A stretch of 23,542 nucleotides of DNA from Gemmatimonadota bacterium (GTDB lineage Bacteria > Gemmatimonadota > Gemmatimonadetes > Gemmatimonadales > GWC2-71-9). A program made the position numbers and the translations under genes. This document shows, piece after piece, positions 22,398 through 23,542 of the stretch (its first letter is position 1; every line of letters begins with the position of its first letter). The notes under the pieces were generated by a model that saw nothing but the letters and a program-made list of their open reading frames with translations, was not told where the DNA came from and did no database searches. The stretch is from assembly GCA_027294815.1 (NCBI GenBank), contig JAPULP010000384.1, positions 1 through 23,542 on the forward strand, given 5' to 3'.

Positions 22398-23404
22398 GCC
22401 GAGGTCTCCACGAGATGTTTGGCAACGCGGTAGTATAGCTCGACGGCATCCAAGGCTTGTTGCTTTGCAATTTTCTCACCGTCCGTGTGGGCGTCGTGAA
22501 TGGATCCCGGCCCCAACAATAACGGTTTTCCAAAAGCCGTGAGCGATGGAATGTCGCTACCGAACGCCACGGGCGACGCTTCGAATCCCTCGAGGGTCTC
22601 GCACTCCACGGCTTCGCTTTCGGTGGTGACCTCGTACGTAAGATGAGTATTCCGATGCACGAAGCCGTCGAGTACGGCCCGTGCATCTGCGACCGGCCCA
22701 ACCAATCGAACGAAAATGCGAGCTTCGGCGTGCGGCGCGACCACGTTGCCGGCGACGCCTCCCGACACGGTGCCGATGTTCACCGTGGCGCTGCCGTGCA
22801 GCGGGCTCTGGCCCCAGTCCACCGCACGAATCTCGTGTAGCGCGGTAAGAAGGCGGTCGATGGCAGAGTCCCCGCGTTCGGGGTAGGCCGAATGCGCAGC
22901 GACGCCTTCGGCTCGGAGGAGGAACTCGAACGCTCCTTTGTGCCCGCTCGCCAGCCGATTTTCGGTCGGTTCCCCGACGATGATATGGCGGGAGTTGATT
23001 CCCAACTCGTTTGCGTGCCGCGCTCCGACGCTGTCGACTTCCTCTCCGACGACAAACAGGAGTCCCACACCACGCACGCCATCTTCGTGCAGCCGCACGG
23101 CCGCAGTCACCATCGTCGCGAGCACGCCCTTCGCGTCGCACGCTCCCCTGCCGTAGATGAATTCGGCGTCTTCCGAGCTGGAGATGAACGGCCCCACCGT
23201 GTCCAAATGCGTACACAACACCAGCACCACGGGGTCGCTGATGTGTGCGAACAAGTTGAACCGGCCCGGCTCGACTTCTTGCAGGCGGACCGCGAACCCG
23301 CGCTCTGCCAGTTTTCGTTCCAGGAACTGTGCGACCGCTAACTCGTCTCCGGTCACCGAGGGGATGTCGATCAATTCGCGTATGAGCGAGAACAGCGACG
23401 TCAC
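22394..23404 (-). CDS. M20-family deacylase, DapE/ArgE-like
   Basis: The 336-residue M20 metallopeptidase-fold enzyme has the metal ligands of the family: His66 in THLDTV (65-70), Asp90 in YGRGACDAKG (84-93), the catalytic Glu121 and Glu122 in GEEVDSVGA, Glu145 in GEPTENR, and a C-terminal histidine near 306 in HTDGEK. The dimerisation lid domain with AAHSAYPERG is also present. In an operon with dapD, the most likely job is removing succinyl from N-succinyl-diaminopimelate (DapE). ArgE (acetylornithine) or LysK-like activity cannot be excluded from motifs. A good ribosome site GAGGAG lies before the GTG at 23404, which also overlaps the stop of an upstream frame. Confidence 0.88.
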   Translation of the reverse strand: MTSLFSLIRELIDIPSVTGDELAVAQFLERKLAERGFAVRLQEVEPGRFNLFAHISDPVVLVLCTHLDTVGPFISSSEDAEFIYGRGACDAKGVLATMVTAAVRLHEDGVRGVGLLFVVGEEVDSVGARHANELGINSRHIIVGEPTENRLASGHKGAFEFLLRAEGVAAHSAYPERGDSAIDRLLTALHEIRAVDWGQSPLHGSATVNIGTVSGGVAGNVVAPHAEARIFVRLVGPVADARAVLDGFVHRNTHLTYEVTTESEAVECETLEGFEASPVAFGSDIPSLTAFGKPLLLGPGSIHDAHTDGEKIAKQQALDAVELYYRVAKHLVETSA

Positions 23405-23541
23405 GGTGCTCCTCGGTCGGGTGATCGGTACAGCTCGCGGTGGCTGGGTACGTTGCCATGCAGGCTAATGAAGCCGGGGAGGGTAGCCAAGTCCCGGTTG
23501 CATGAGTCGTTTCCCGACCCGGGCCGGCATGACGATGTGGA
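23401..23541 (-). CDS. Partial C-terminus of an upstream operon gene (tentative)
   Basis: One minus-strand frame is open from the window edge to a TGA at 23401-23403 and encodes 46 residues ending SHRELYRSPDRGAP. It ends in the same GTGA stop/start overlap seen at every other junction of this operon. About 72% of its codons end in G or C. I do not recognise the fragment. dapC, the missing aminotransferase step, is one candidate by position only. Confidence 0.4.
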   Translation of the reverse strand, partial: STSSCRPGSGNDSCNRDLATLPGFISLHGNVPSHRELYRSPDRGAP

Positions 23542-23542
23542 T

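Noticed and set aside
23405..23542. Lysine riboswitch ahead of the lysine operon
   Set aside because: The region looks coding, and the operon apparently begins outside the window; no riboswitch core was seen.

Overview
The window is a gene-dense, high-GC stretch of a bacterial chromosome made up almost entirely of housekeeping genes. No insertion sequence, prophage, CRISPR array, tRNA or rRNA gene was seen. Gene content and protein style suggest Gemmatimonadota or a close relative in the FCB group. The supporting points are frequent GTG starts, an MglB-MglA pair in the same run as recR, pgsA, cinA, grpE and dnaJ, a short 'GLGRMG'-type DapB, and an aspartokinase of the GFE-SD type. This placement is an inference from sequence memory, not from a search.

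Left part (1-7496, all + strand): ispG (isoprenoid precursors); a non-coding stretch rich in DnaA-box-like motifs; a Sir2 deacylase; a short repeat tract; pyruvate kinase overlapping a PhnP-like metallo-beta-lactamase-fold hydrolase; a small YtxH-type membrane protein; a threonine-aldolase-type PLP enzyme with no normal start codon; and TrkA, the K+ uptake regulator.

Middle (7539-15655, + strand): a well-formed promoter and a ~99-nt bacterial SRP RNA (4.5S/ffs), which is not a protein gene. It is followed by dnaX, ybaB/ebfC, recR, a 90-residue unknown, mglB, mglA, pgsA, cinA, then grpE and dnaJ. Spacing is very tight, with several 1-11 nt overlaps, so this looks like one or two long transcripts.

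Right part (15676-23542): a minus-strand pair (small membrane protein, then exported beta-propeller-like protein) converges on dnaJ. It is divergent from a YjbQ/UPF0047 gene, which converges on a lysine/diaminopimelate operon read on the minus strand: partial upstream gene, M20 deacylase (dapE/argE-like), asd, lysC, dapB, dapA, dapD. Every junction in this operon is the same 4-nt stop/start overlap (GTGA or ATGA). Both convergent gene ends carry tandem heptamers (ACCTAAC family), one of which forms a large inverted repeat.

I do not see a clear unknown multigene system. The points most worth a second look are: the DnaA-box-like cluster at 1263-1469; the missing start codon of the aldolase; the SRP RNA with a five-base apical loop; the heptamer repeats at convergent ends; the ~30-residue insertion in MglA; the altered nucleotide-site motifs in LysC; and the pyruvate kinase with a K+-independence signature.
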